Part shown: piece by piece, positions 36,096 to 44,677 of the stretch
Numbering within the stretch: position 1 is the first letter of the stretch
Layout of the letters: each line of letters starts with the position of its first letter
Assembly: GCF_018271975.1 (NCBI RefSeq)
Contig: NZ_JAGUCN010000024.1
Location: 1-64,000, forward strand
Reading direction: 5' to 3'
Source of the DNA: Carboxylicivirga mesophila
GTDB taxonomy: Bacteria; Bacteroidota; Bacteroidia; Bacteroidales; Marinilabiliaceae
DNA length: 64,000 nt
Made by a program: the position numbers and the translations under genes
Notes under the pieces: generated by a model
Told to the model about the DNA's origin: nothing
What the model saw: the letters and a program-made list of their open reading frames with translations, nothing else
Databases searched by the model: none

Positions 36096-38093
36096 TTAAC
36101 TTCGTTCGATGCACTTACTGATGTATTTCTTAAGTTTTAGTTTATCAGTCAGTAGTCGGCCTGTTTCTCCTTCTGCCGGACTATAAACGATTTCTGATTC
36201 GTATTGTCCTACTTTAATCAAAGAAGCTTTCCTAACTTGCGGAATAGCAAGTAGCAGATTCATCTCTTCCGACTTTAAACTTGCATCAATTAGTATGACT
36301 GGACAGGTGTGAGCTAGTGGTACATTCAAAAGCGCCTGAAACTGAAACAGACAAAGTACCTTTGTGTCTTCGATAGCAACGGGTGCATCCTGTGGCTTGT
36401 TGGAGTAAAACAGTATTGTGTTAGCTGTTTTACTGTCCTGTGCAGAATGTCCGTCAGCCGGTATAACAAAATGAAATTCAGAGCCTACTTTTTCGACTGA
36501 TGTTACCCAAAGGAATCCACCAAGTGCATTGGCAAGATGCTTACAAATGCTAAGCCCTAGTCCTGCACCGCCAAAGTCTCTTGAATTTTCATCATTTGCT
36601 TGTCTGAATTTATGAAAGATATTGGGTATTTTATGCTTCGGAATACCAATTCCAGTATCAGACACAATGAACTCAACTGAATTATCTTTTCGGTACTGAT
36701 AGCTTAAAGTAACAGTACCACTGTAAGTAAATTTCAACGCATTATCAATTAAGTGTCTGAGCGTTTGTTTAACACGTTCTTTATCGGTAATGATTGCGGG
36801 TGTGTCAAAACCAATTGGCTCTTGTACCCGAAACTGCAGGTTGGCATTGTTCGCCACAAGAGGGGCTGCATATTCACTAAGCTCATTAACTATTTCATGG
36901 GCATATGTACAGTTTAAATCAAGGCTTATTAAGCCCGACTCAATTTTGGAGAACTCCATAATATCATTCAGCAGTCTCAATAATTCATTGGAACTTGTTT
37001 TAACAATGTTATGAAACTCTTTTCGCTCAGGGCCTGTAAGCTGGTCGTCGCACATTAGTTCAGTAAATCCCATGATGCTGTTTAGGGGTGTTCTAACTTC
37101 GTGAGACATGTTTGCCAAAAATGAAGATTTAAGACGATCAGATTCCTCAGCACGTTGAGTAGCTTTTCTGACTTCATTCTGCATTTGTACTCGCTCAGAG
37201 ATATCGATTAAAATAAGTAAATTATTGGTCTTGCCATGGTTCAAAAGTTCTATTTTAAAGACCTCTACTGGCTGGGTGGTATTATTAGGGGTAAGTAAAT
37301 GAAATACTAAAGGTGACTTATACGAAATATCTCCATTAAGGAGTTGAGAGATGGCGACATGTTCATCCTCAATAATAATATCGGTCAGTACTTTTTGGTG
37401 TAATGTCTGCGAATCAGTTTTTAATAGATGTATGGCACTGTGGTTAAAATCAGTAATAGTATTGTCCTGATTAAGCAGTAGTATGGGTAATTGAACGCTA
37501 GCAATGCTAGCTGTGAGTTGATGTTGTTCCTGTTCGCTTATGTACTGATGGCTGATCTCCTCTATAATAACGGTAAATAGCTGGATGCTTACATCACTTA
37601 TTTGTACAGGTCGTATCGCAATCTTATAATACCTCGTATCTTCACTTTGGGCAATCACATCACCAGAAGAGTCCAGTTGCAGTTGTTGTGCATTCAGTTT
37701 TAGTTGTTTGTCCCAGTGATGCGATTCTGTAATTTTTTGATGCTTTACTAATTGTTTGTATAAGGAGTTACAATAAATGACTTTCTGTTTTTCGTTTGAG
37801 ATACAAGCCGGGTAGGGGATAAGCTCAATCATTTGCTGAAGGTTACCAGCAATTGTTTGGGCTTCATGATTGATATTAATGTGGGCTTTTCGCGTACTTT
37901 GTTTTTTACTGTTGTTTCTGAAATTGATATATAGATAGACCATCAGAGATAGCCCCAGTAGAGCTATAATTTGGTAAAACAAACTTTGGACATCTTCTAC
38001 ATCCAGTTGGCCATTGTCGGCCAAAGCATTGGTAAAAGTTGCCAGAAAGAAGAATAAGTTATAGTAGCGAACAGCCTGTCGGTTGAACATCAA
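36096..38093 (-). CDS. PAS-containing sensor histidine kinase with receiver-like tail
   Basis: 665 residues: signal/first helix (about 10-25), a membrane helix (about 35-58), two PAS-like regions (about 85-190 and 195-310), HisKA with SHEVRTPLNSI (phospho-acceptor His331), and a HATPase_c domain (LIDNALKFTYSG N-box, SDTGIGIPKHK, GGAGLGLSICKHLA). A C-terminal piece of about 110 residues (about 555-665) ends the protein; it contains VILIDASLK like a receiver core but lacks the full Asp set and conserved Lys, so it is probably degenerate. No partner regulator adjoins it. The stop is 9 bp from the convergent TonB-like gene. Confidence 0.87.
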   Translation of the reverse strand: MMFNRQAVRYYNLFFFLATFTNALADNGQLDVEDVQSLFYQIIALLGLSLMVYLYINFRNNSKKQSTRKAHININHEAQTIAGNLQQMIELIPYPACISNEKQKVIYCNSLYKQLVKHQKITESHHWDKQLKLNAQQLQLDSSGDVIAQSEDTRYYKIAIRPVQISDVSIQLFTVIIEEISHQYISEQEQHQLTASIASVQLPILLLNQDNTITDFNHSAIHLLKTDSQTLHQKVLTDIIIEDEHVAISQLLNGDISYKSPLVFHLLTPNNTTQPVEVFKIELLNHGKTNNLLILIDISERVQMQNEVRKATQRAEESDRLKSSFLANMSHEVRTPLNSIMGFTELMCDDQLTGPERKEFHNIVKTSSNELLRLLNDIMEFSKIESGLISLDLNCTYAHEIVNELSEYAAPLVANNANLQFRVQEPIGFDTPAIITDKERVKQTLRHLIDNALKFTYSGTVTLSYQYRKDNSVEFIVSDTGIGIPKHKIPNIFHKFRQANDENSRDFGGAGLGLSICKHLANALGGFLWVTSVEKVGSEFHFVIPADGHSAQDSKTANTILFYSNKPQDAPVAIEDTKVLCLFQFQALLNVPLAHTCPVILIDASLKSEEMNLLLAIPQVRKASLIKVGQYESEIVYSPAEGETGRLLTDKLKLKKYISKCIERS

Positions 38094-38244
38094 TTAAAAT
38101 TTTCATTGGTCAATTAAGCAACAAAAGTATTTCTTTATAGACTCGTTACAATAAAAGTGTTTGAAAAAAATCAAAGTCAACTTAAAATCCCATAATTATA
38201 CAGATATTTCGAATATTCTTACAGTCCATAAACGTTAACTTTAT

Positions 38245-38252
38245 TAACTTTG
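38245..38252 (+). promoter_or_regulatory. Probable -7 element of argS
   Basis: TAACTTTG matches the Bacteroidota -7 consensus and lies about 40 nt before the argS ATG in the divergent region with the histidine kinase. No clear -33 TTG at the right spacing. Confidence 0.45.
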
Positions 38253-38290
38253 CCAGTCAGAAAATTAACGAGCATATTAAATATACGAAA

Positions 38291-40084
38291 ATGATAATTG
38301 AAAGTCAGATAAAAGCTTCGGTAGTAAAAGCAGTGAATGATTTATATGGAGCCAGCATTACAGAAGAGGCCGTTCAATTGCAGTTGACACGTAAAGACAT
38401 GAAGGGCGATTATACTGTTGTTGTCTTTCCACTTTTGAAAATCTCTAAGAAGAATCCGGTTGAAACAGGTAATGATCTTGGAAACTATATCAAAAAGGAA
38501 TGTGTTGAAGTGGCCGAATTTGAAGTAGTGAAAGGCTTTTTGAACTTGCAATTATCAACAGCATACTGGTTGGGGCTTTTAAATGAGCATGTGCATAATG
38601 CCGAGTACGGAAAAACCGAAGCAACGGACAAGTCGCCTTTGGTGATGATTGAATATTCATCGCCCAATACCAATAAGCCACTTCACCTGGGACATATTCG
38701 TAACAACCTTTTGGGGTATTCATTATCCCGCATTGTTGAGGCAAACGGTAATAGAGTGGTAAAGACCAATATTGTCAACGACCGAGGTATACATATTTGT
38801 AAATCTATGCTCGCCTGGAAAAAGTGGGGTGAAGGACAAACACCAGAATCTACAGGCAAAAAGGGTGACCATCTGGTTGGGGATTTCTATGTAAAATTTG
38901 ATCAGGAATATAAGAAAGAGCAAGCTGAATTGATGGCAGCCGGCCAGTCAAAAGAAGAAGCAGAGGCCAACTCTCCTTTGATGAAGGAAGCGCGTGAGAT
39001 GCTTTTAAAGTGGGAGGCTCACGATCCTGAGGTTTATGCACTTTGGCAGCAAATGAACCAATGGGTTTACCAGGGATTCGATGTTACCTACAAGCAGATG
39101 GGTGTAGATTTCGACAAGATTTATTACGAATCAGATACTTATAAGGTAGGTCGTGATATGGTGCTGGAAGGCCTGGATAAGAAAGTGTTCTATCGTCGTG
39201 AAGATAACAGTGTGTGGGCTAACCTTGAGAATGATGGCCTGGATGAAAAGCTGTTGCTGCGTGCCGATGGTACCAGTGTGTATATGACACAGGATATTGG
39301 TACAGCCAAGCTGCGCTACGATGATTACAATATCGATAAAATGGTTTACGTGGTGGGTAATGAGCAAAACTACCATTTTAAAGTGTTGGCCATCCTGCTT
39401 GATCGTTTAGGCCTTGAATGGGGTAAGGATTTGGTACACTTTAGCTATGGAATGGTTGAGTTACCCGAAGGCAAAATGAAGTCGCGTGAAGGAACAGTGG
39501 TTGATGCTGATGATTTGATGGCAGATATGATCAATACTGCCCACGATATGTCAAAGGAACTGGGTAAGCTGGAAGGCTATAGTGAAGAAGAAGCCGAACG
39601 CGTTTATGAAACCATTGCGCTTGGAGCCTTAAAGTACTTTATTCTTAAAGTTGATCCAAGGAAGAATATGACTTTCGATCCTAAAGAATCGATTGATTTT
39701 AATGGTAATACCGGACCATTTATTCAGTACACTTATGCCCGTATACAGTCCATCTATCGTAAAGCCCAAGCCAACGGCATTGAAGTGCCTGACGCGATAA
39801 GTGCAGAAACGGCTATGTCGGAGAAGGAAATTCAGTTAATGCGCATGATTAGCAATTTCCCATCCGTTGTAGCAGAAGCTGGTAAGGTTTATAGTCCGGC
39901 TTTAATAGCCAACTTTGTTTATGATTTGGCCAAAGAGTTCAATCAGTTCTACCACGAATCGCCAATTGCGGTTGAAGAGGATGAAGTTAAGCGTGCCATG
40001 CGTCTGCTACTTTGTCAATCAGTAGGAACTGTTATTAAAAATGCGATGTGGATGATGGGTATTAATGTCCCTGAAAGGATGTAG
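38291..40084 (+). CDS. argS: Arginyl-tRNA synthetase
   Basis: Class I synthetase charging tRNA-Arg. The 597 residues start with the ArgRS N-terminal domain (about 1-110). The ATP-binding HIGH-type motif is in NKPLHLGHIRNN (about 135), and the KMSKS-equivalent EGKMKSREGTVVD at about 395. The C-terminal anticodon-binding DALR domain includes NTGPFIQYTYARIQSI and a terminal MMGINVPERM. Length and motif spacing are normal for Bacteroidota ArgS. Terminator follows directly. Confidence 0.97.
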   Translation: MIIESQIKASVVKAVNDLYGASITEEAVQLQLTRKDMKGDYTVVVFPLLKISKKNPVETGNDLGNYIKKECVEVAEFEVVKGFLNLQLSTAYWLGLLNEHVHNAEYGKTEATDKSPLVMIEYSSPNTNKPLHLGHIRNNLLGYSLSRIVEANGNRVVKTNIVNDRGIHICKSMLAWKKWGEGQTPESTGKKGDHLVGDFYVKFDQEYKKEQAELMAAGQSKEEAEANSPLMKEAREMLLKWEAHDPEVYALWQQMNQWVYQGFDVTYKQMGVDFDKIYYESDTYKVGRDMVLEGLDKKVFYRREDNSVWANLENDGLDEKLLLRADGTSVYMTQDIGTAKLRYDDYNIDKMVYVVGNEQNYHFKVLAILLDRLGLEWGKDLVHFSYGMVELPEGKMKSREGTVVDADDLMADMINTAHDMSKELGKLEGYSEEEAERVYETIALGALKYFILKVDPRKNMTFDPKESIDFNGNTGPFIQYTYARIQSIYRKAQANGIEVPDAISAETAMSEKEIQLMRMISNFPSVVAEAGKVYSPALIANFVYDLAKEFNQFYHESPIAVEEDEVKRAMRLLLCQSVGTVIKNAMWMMGINVPERM

Positions 40085-40104
40085 AAATAATTGAAAACTA
40101 GACA

Positions 40105-40131
40105 AGAGCCTGCTGTTTGCAGGCTTTTTTA
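40105..40131 (+). terminator. Intrinsic terminator of argS
   Basis: Perfect 7-bp stem (40107-40113 with 40119-40125), 5-nt loop, followed by six T. Confidence 0.87.
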
Positions 40132-40270
40132 TTATAGTACAACTTTTTTTAATGGTTAATTATTAAGGAATAATCAATATATTTGGTTAACCTAAAGTGG
40201 CAAGAGCAATAAATCGCCGTGTCAACCCGTTTGCAGAGTATATTAACACCCACAAATAATACTATTTAAA

Positions 40271-40864
40271 ATGAGATTTTTTTCGCTGGTTTTTACTACG
40301 ATGTTGGTTGTTCAGTCAACTAATTTGTTTGCACAAAATGATTTGGCTTCAAGGTTCGACTCATTATCCTTAAAAGCACAGTTCGATTACGTTTATGAGA
40401 AATCAGAAACATACGAGCGCTATAAGGTTATTAAAATTGATACCTATAAACTACTAAAAAGTAATTCGCTTGATAGTGTCAATGTGTACCGTAGTGATTT
40501 AACAAAACGAATTGATGAGATTGCGGGGCTGGAAAAAACGCTGGCGGTAAAGGATGAGACGATTAGTACATTAACTGCCGATTTAGAGTCTACAAGGAAT
40601 AGTAAAGATAGCATGCAGTTTTTAGGTGCTGAGTTAGCTAAAGGTGCTTATAACTCATTGATGTGGGGTTTGGTTTTTGGCTTACTCGCATTGGCCGTTA
40701 TTTTATTCCTGATGTTTAAGCGTAGTCATGCCGTTACAAATGAAACAAAGCACCGCTTAAGTGAGGTTGAAGAAGAATTTGAGACGCATCGCAAATCTGC
40801 TTTGAAACGTGAGCAGAAGTTAGCCCGTGAGTTAATGGATGAACGCCTGAAGCATAAGTTTTAA
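40271..40864 (+). CDS. Coiled-coil membrane protein with signal peptide
   Basis: 197 residues: signal peptide (to about residue 21, FAQ-ND), a conserved FDYVYEKSETYERYKVIKIDTYKLLK block, a coiled coil (about 75-115), one membrane helix (about 128-148, LMWGLVFGLLALAVILFLMF) and a second charged helical tail (about 150-197). I recall relatives in Bacteroidota being labelled 'tRNA (guanine-N1)-methyltransferase', which nothing in this sequence supports. Its role is unknown; the layout suggests an envelope adaptor with both sides helical. Own terminator. Confidence 0.7.
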   Translation: MRFFSLVFTTMLVVQSTNLFAQNDLASRFDSLSLKAQFDYVYEKSETYERYKVIKIDTYKLLKSNSLDSVNVYRSDLTKRIDEIAGLEKTLAVKDETISTLTADLESTRNSKDSMQFLGAELAKGAYNSLMWGLVFGLLALAVILFLMFKRSHAVTNETKHRLSEVEEEFETHRKSALKREQKLARELMDERLKHKF

Positions 40865-40894
40865 GCTGCTGAACGATTAGTTAGTAGAATATCC

Positions 40895-40924
40895 AAGGAG
40901 GCTCAAACAGCCTCCTTTTTTTTC
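40895..40924 (+). terminator. Intrinsic terminator after the coiled-coil protein gene
   Basis: Perfect 9-bp stem (40895-40903 with 40909-40917), 5-nt loop, then seven further T. Confidence 0.92.
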
Positions 40925-41225
40925 TGAAAGTCTCAACGACTTGCTACACATCTTGAGATGCGAAGCAAGTTTTCTTTCATACCTGTTGGTGTTTCCGTGT
41001 GTCATGAATGTTTTTTATGAGATAATCCGCTGCCTCTTTGTAGAGGAAGCCCTGCTCATTCCAATGACAACTCCACCGACTCATGACCAACTCCCGCAGG
41101 CAGGATTCGACTTGGGCTACCAATCGATTATGCTATAATCGCTGAGGGAAGTTTGTTTCGCTATAAAACGGCCTTGCGAAAAAGAAAGCAGATACTTGTA
41201 TATCAGTGAGATGAATGATATCAAC
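40925..41225. other. Intergenic region with an open minus-strand remnant frame
   Basis: About 300 bp without an intact gene. On the minus strand 40980-41132 is open for 51 codons without a good start, then stops. The translated stretch ends with LYKEAADYLIKNIHDTRKHQQV-like residues and looks protein-like rather than random. A 5-bp hairpin (CCTCT with AGAGG) lies near 41032-41046. It could be a decayed gene or mobile repeat. Confidence 0.35.
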
Positions 41226-43169
41226 TTACTCTACGATCAGCCTGTCTTCAATCATTCGGTTGTTGTATTGCTGAATGATTCCTTTTAATAATGGTAAGCT
41301 GTTTTTGTAGCCGCTATCAGTATTTTTAAGATTGTGCTTTAAGTATGGATCTTCTGCAATATTAAAGGCACTAATGAGGTTCTCACCATCGTAATGCAGT
41401 ACGTAGTCTCCATGCACCATCTGATAGCTGTTGTTGGTATAGTTAATGGCAAATCTGTCGTTCTCAGGATGCAATAAGTCTTTTCCAAACGCTATATAAG
41501 GCTCTTTATTGAAACCAATGTAGTTAAGTACCGTTGGCATAATGTCAATCTGTTGTGCCAGTTCGTTGTTAACGCCTCTTAACGTGCTGTCGCCCGGGCT
41601 ATACAATATCAGCGGAATCTGGAACTTATTAACGCTGGTTTGCGAAATATCATAATGTGCCTGTGTGCTATGGTCAGCCGTGATAACAAATAGTGTATTG
41701 TTATACCACGGCATCTGTTTAGCACTTTCAAAAAACTTTCTCAATGCATTATCGGTGTAGCCAATACCTTGATGCACTGGTAATGTACCTTTGGGGAATA
41801 CATCGGTATATTGCTCGGGTACTTTAAACGGGTGGTGCGATGATAATGAAAAGAGAGAGGTCATAAAAGGTTCCTGCATCTTATTCATCTCATTGGCAAA
41901 AAACTGGAAGAATGGTTCATCCCAAATGCCCCACATGCCATCGAATTCATCATCGTTGTTAAATTCAGTCATGCCCTTGTAGGCATCAAACTTAGCCACA
42001 TTAGCAAAAGAGTCAAATCCCATTGAACCGTTGGGTGCTCCATGGAAAAAGGCACTGTTATAACCATCCTTCTTTAATAAGTAAGGTAAGCCATTAATGT
42101 GGTTGGATGAATATTCAGATACAACGTATGGCAATACCAGGGCTGGTATGCTGGCCAGTACCGATGGCATTGCATCAATTGACTTGCGGCCGTTGGCATA
42201 GGTATTCGGAAAAATCAGTGCATGCTGAGCTAAAGAATCAAGAAATGGCGTATAACCTTTGTAGGACCCATTGTCAAGTTCAGGATTGAATGAACCCAGA
42301 AACTCTCTGTTAAAGCTTTCCAGAATGAAAATAACAATGTTCTTCTTCGGTTTGTCAGTAATGCTATCGGTTAAAACAACCGGGTTGAATGCTTCGTTTA
42401 ACTCCTCCTTTGTTTCAAAATAATCGTAGGCTGTAAAGCTCTTTTTACCCCAGGTGCGAATCATACAAAATGGGGTGTTCAGCACAATAGACATTTCGTC
42501 AGGTGTATTAACGTATTTGCCGGCATTAGCCATGTTAATTGGCCGGGTTGAATGACGGTAGCCGCCACGCATGCCCACAATCGAAAAACCAGTAAATACA
42601 GTAAGGGCTATGACAGATAGGGCCGGATAAAACCAGCGATTCGAAAACTTAAAGGCTCTTGGCTTAATGAATGAATAACTTTTGGCTAATAAAAATACTG
42701 AAGCGATGAAAATAATGGCCACATACCAGTAATCGATGACGAACTGGCCCCATAGTTTGGTCATGTTTGTTTCGTTTTCCAGTATGTTAATCACATTGTA
42801 GGTGGTACGTTTCAGAATGAATCGATAATAAATCAGGTCGATGCTGTTAAGTGCCAGGCCAATGCTGTTAATCAGCACGAATAAGGTTTTTAAGAAAATC
42901 TGGTAGCCTTTATGAAACTTAAACGGAAGAGGTAGTAAAAACAGTAAGGCATACAGCCCGTTTAAGTATAGCATGGCACTTAAATCGAACAACAGCCCGC
43001 CTTTCATAATGGTTAAAAAGCCACTGAAAGTGATATTAGGAAACAGTTCAGTATTGAAAAGGTAAAAAAGAATACGAAACGCACTATAGAATGCCATTAT
43101 TAACAGCAATCTGTAGGTGAGTACAAGGTATTCGTTCAGCTGCTTTCCTTCTTTTCCAGAAATCTTCAT
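41226..43169 (-). CDS. LTA synthase-like membrane sulfatase-superfamily enzyme
   Basis: 647 residues: five hydrophobic helices (about 12-185), then a periplasmic alkaline-phosphatase-superfamily domain (about 265-600). Metal motifs: VIFILESFNREFLG (Glu), NGRKSIDAMPS with the nucleophile position occupied by Ser330 (Thr in Gram-positive LtaS), TADHSTQAHYD (Asp-His). In a Gram-negative it cannot make lipoteichoic acid; it probably transfers phosphoglycerol or phosphoethanolamine-like groups from lipids to glycans or lipid A. The acceptor is unknown. It stands alone, about 90 bp after the unrelated SpoIIAA-like gene. Confidence 0.85.
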   Translation of the reverse strand: MKISGKEGKQLNEYLVLTYRLLLIMAFYSAFRILFYLFNTELFPNITFSGFLTIMKGGLLFDLSAMLYLNGLYALLFLLPLPFKFHKGYQIFLKTLFVLINSIGLALNSIDLIYYRFILKRTTYNVINILENETNMTKLWGQFVIDYWYVAIIFIASVFLLAKSYSFIKPRAFKFSNRWFYPALSVIALTVFTGFSIVGMRGGYRHSTRPINMANAGKYVNTPDEMSIVLNTPFCMIRTWGKKSFTAYDYFETKEELNEAFNPVVLTDSITDKPKKNIVIFILESFNREFLGSFNPELDNGSYKGYTPFLDSLAQHALIFPNTYANGRKSIDAMPSVLASIPALVLPYVVSEYSSNHINGLPYLLKKDGYNSAFFHGAPNGSMGFDSFANVAKFDAYKGMTEFNNDDEFDGMWGIWDEPFFQFFANEMNKMQEPFMTSLFSLSSHHPFKVPEQYTDVFPKGTLPVHQGIGYTDNALRKFFESAKQMPWYNNTLFVITADHSTQAHYDISQTSVNKFQIPLILYSPGDSTLRGVNNELAQQIDIMPTVLNYIGFNKEPYIAFGKDLLHPENDRFAINYTNNSYQMVHGDYVLHYDGENLISAFNIAEDPYLKHNLKNTDSGYKNSLPLLKGIIQQYNNRMIEDRLIVE

Positions 43170-43261
43170 ATTAACTTAAGCTTGTCAAAAAAATTTGGAC
43201 AAAGTTAATAATGAGATTAAGTTTTTTAGAGTTTTTTGTATTAAGAATCGTTAACGACCAC

Positions 43262-43666
43262 CTAATCAGTATTAAGCCATTTTAAAGCTGCCTCTTTGGT
43301 GGAGAATTGTTCACGTTTTATTTTTGAGTTCTCCGGCAGCCACGAAAATAGCATGGCATAGGCGGTAACTTTAGGATCCTGCACGCAAAAAGCTGTTTTA
43401 ACAGATTTGCATTGCAAAGTTTTTTCCTCTGCTTTTTTCGATAGCAGGCTTATTTCATCTAACCTTAAGTCAATGGATGCATTTCTTAGATCATAAAACA
43501 CCTTTAATTCATCGGGTAAAGTATGCAGACTGCCTAACTCATCCAGAAAATCATACAAGTCATAAATTGTAGAAGGGCCATCGATGGAAACGTGAAGTAT
43601 ATCATTAATAAAGGCGTATGAAATCATAGGTCGCGCTATAAGTATTGGTTCTACTGTGTTATCCAT
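43262..43666 (-). CDS. SpoIIAA/STAS-like protein, unknown
   Basis: 134 residues without signal peptide. The pattern of a short beta strand, ISIDGPSTIYDLYDFLDELG helix, VFYDLRNASIDL strand and a 40-residue second half resembles the SpoIIAA-like (STAS/SEC14-type) fold used for binding rather than catalysis. This is a structural guess with modest support. Its start overlaps the end of the next upstream gene by 16 bp, so the pair is translationally coupled. No further function known. Confidence 0.6.
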   Translation of the reverse strand: MDNTVEPILIARPMISYAFINDILHVSIDGPSTIYDLYDFLDELGSLHTLPDELKVFYDLRNASIDLRLDEISLLSKKAEEKTLQCKSVKTAFCVQDPKVTAYAMLFSWLPENSKIKREQFSTKEAALKWLNTD

Positions 43667-44163
43667 TGTTTAAACTCTTTGGACATGAGCATCTGCTGGA
43701 TAATATTGATGAGAGTTTGGTTGGGCAGATCCTTTAGAAACATTTGAACTTCGTCTTCTGATACATTGGCTTTTGTTATTAAAGCTTTTAACCGCTTTAA
43801 TGAGGCGCCGGTTAATTCATCTTCAAAGGGTAACCACAAAAAGCTAAGATTGTTTAAATCTCCTGCGTTACTCAATTCTGTTGATGATTCCAGCTTTATT
43901 TTTAGTTCCTCAATGATTGTGGACAGTGTTGTTTTGCAATCTGTTTTGACCGGATCTGTGGTGCCTGATTCGTCTCTCAACGCCCAGCTGCTGTAAGCAT
44001 AATCTATTTTGTCAAGCGCCGCTACCTGTGGCGAATTGCTGCCAAAGCACGAGGCTGTTAAAAGAATTGTTGCTTTCTTCCAGGAGATCAAATCAAACTC
44101 ACGGTCGTCAATTTTAGAAAGTTGTTGTTGCAATAAATTCAAATAGGAGGCAGCCGTATTCAT
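43651..44163 (-). CDS. Hypothetical helical protein coupled to the SpoIIAA-like gene
   Basis: 170 residues, mostly helical, no signal peptide, no family recognised. Features: SYLNLLQQQLSKIDDREFDLISWKKATILLTASCFG near the start and TNPVKTD-like polar middle, then a conserved-looking KRLKALITKANVSEDEVQMFLKDLP helix pair. The 16-bp overlap with the downstream SpoIIAA-like gene suggests equal-ratio expression and a physical partnership. Upstream it faces the DsrE gene across a 56-bp divergent gap. Confidence 0.6.
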   Translation of the reverse strand: MNTAASYLNLLQQQLSKIDDREFDLISWKKATILLTASCFGSNSPQVAALDKIDYAYSSWALRDESGTTDPVKTDCKTTLSTIIEELKIKLESSTELSNAGDLNNLSFLWLPFEDELTGASLKRLKALITKANVSEDEVQMFLKDLPNQTLINIIQQMLMSKEFKQWITQ

Positions 44164-44219
44164 AATTGCGTTTTTCGTTTAATACAATGATATTGAGTTC
44201 TAAATTAAAAAATTAAAAA

Positions 44220-44636
44220 ATGAAGCATTTAATAGTTACACTGTTTTTGATGACGGTACCTTTATTTGGGACGACAGCTAATAAAAAGGAGATGAGGGAA
44301 GCAGACAAGCTAATGATAATTTGGAGCAGTGGCGACAGAGATGTGGCACTGAAGGTGTGTTTTATGTATACTAATGCTGCGAAAAAAATGCAGTGGTTTG
44401 ATGAAGTTTACCTGATTGTGTGGGGACCTTCTGCACAGTTGCTGGCTAATGATAAAGAGCTGCAAGAACAATTGAAAATAATGCAGAATAACGGTGTTGT
44501 GGTTGAAGCCTGCGTTAATTGTGCCGATATGTACGGCATTAGTGATGAGTTGAGAGCCTTAGGCGTTGAAGTCAAAGGAATGGGCAAGCCTTTAACCGAA
44601 CGATTAAAAGCCAATTGGAAGCAGTTGAATTTCTGA
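44220..44636 (+). CDS. Exported DsrE-family protein
   Basis: 138 residues with an N-terminal signal peptide (MKHLIVTLFLMTVPLFGTTAN). The DsrE/DsrF-like fold follows: KLMIIWSSGDRDVALKVCFMYTNAA, VYLIVWGPSAQLLAND, VVVEACVNCADMYGI. A Cys pair (VEACVNC) is in the position used for sulfur-relay persulfide chemistry in DsrE/TusD proteins, though export to the periplasm would be unusual for that. It may bind small molecules or nucleotides there. Convergent with rocD over a shared terminator. Confidence 0.8.
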   Translation: MKHLIVTLFLMTVPLFGTTANKKEMREADKLMIIWSSGDRDVALKVCFMYTNAAKKMQWFDEVYLIVWGPSAQLLANDKELQEQLKIMQNNGVVVEACVNCADMYGISDELRALGVEVKGMGKPLTERLKANWKQLNF

Positions 44637-44643
44637 CAAGAAA

Positions 44644-44668
44644 AAAGCCGACCATGGAGGTCGGCTTT
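44644..44668. terminator. Shared terminator between dsrE-like gene and rocD
   Basis: Perfect 10-bp stem (44644-44653 with 44659-44668), 5-nt loop, between convergent genes. The minus strand reads into six T; the plus-strand tail is short (TTTATAATC). Confidence 0.9.
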
Positions 44669-44677
44669 ATAATCTAT

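Noticed and set aside
41085-41125. T-loop-like ATTCGA segment suggesting a tRNA
   Set aside because: No acceptor, anticodon or D arms can be built around it on either strand.
40941-41138. 65-codon plus-strand frame in the gap after the coiled-coil gene
   Set aside because: No recognisable pattern; begins in the tail of a terminator.
41226-43169. True lipoteichoic acid synthase
   Set aside because: All other evidence points to a Gram-negative Bacteroidota genome, which does not make LTA.
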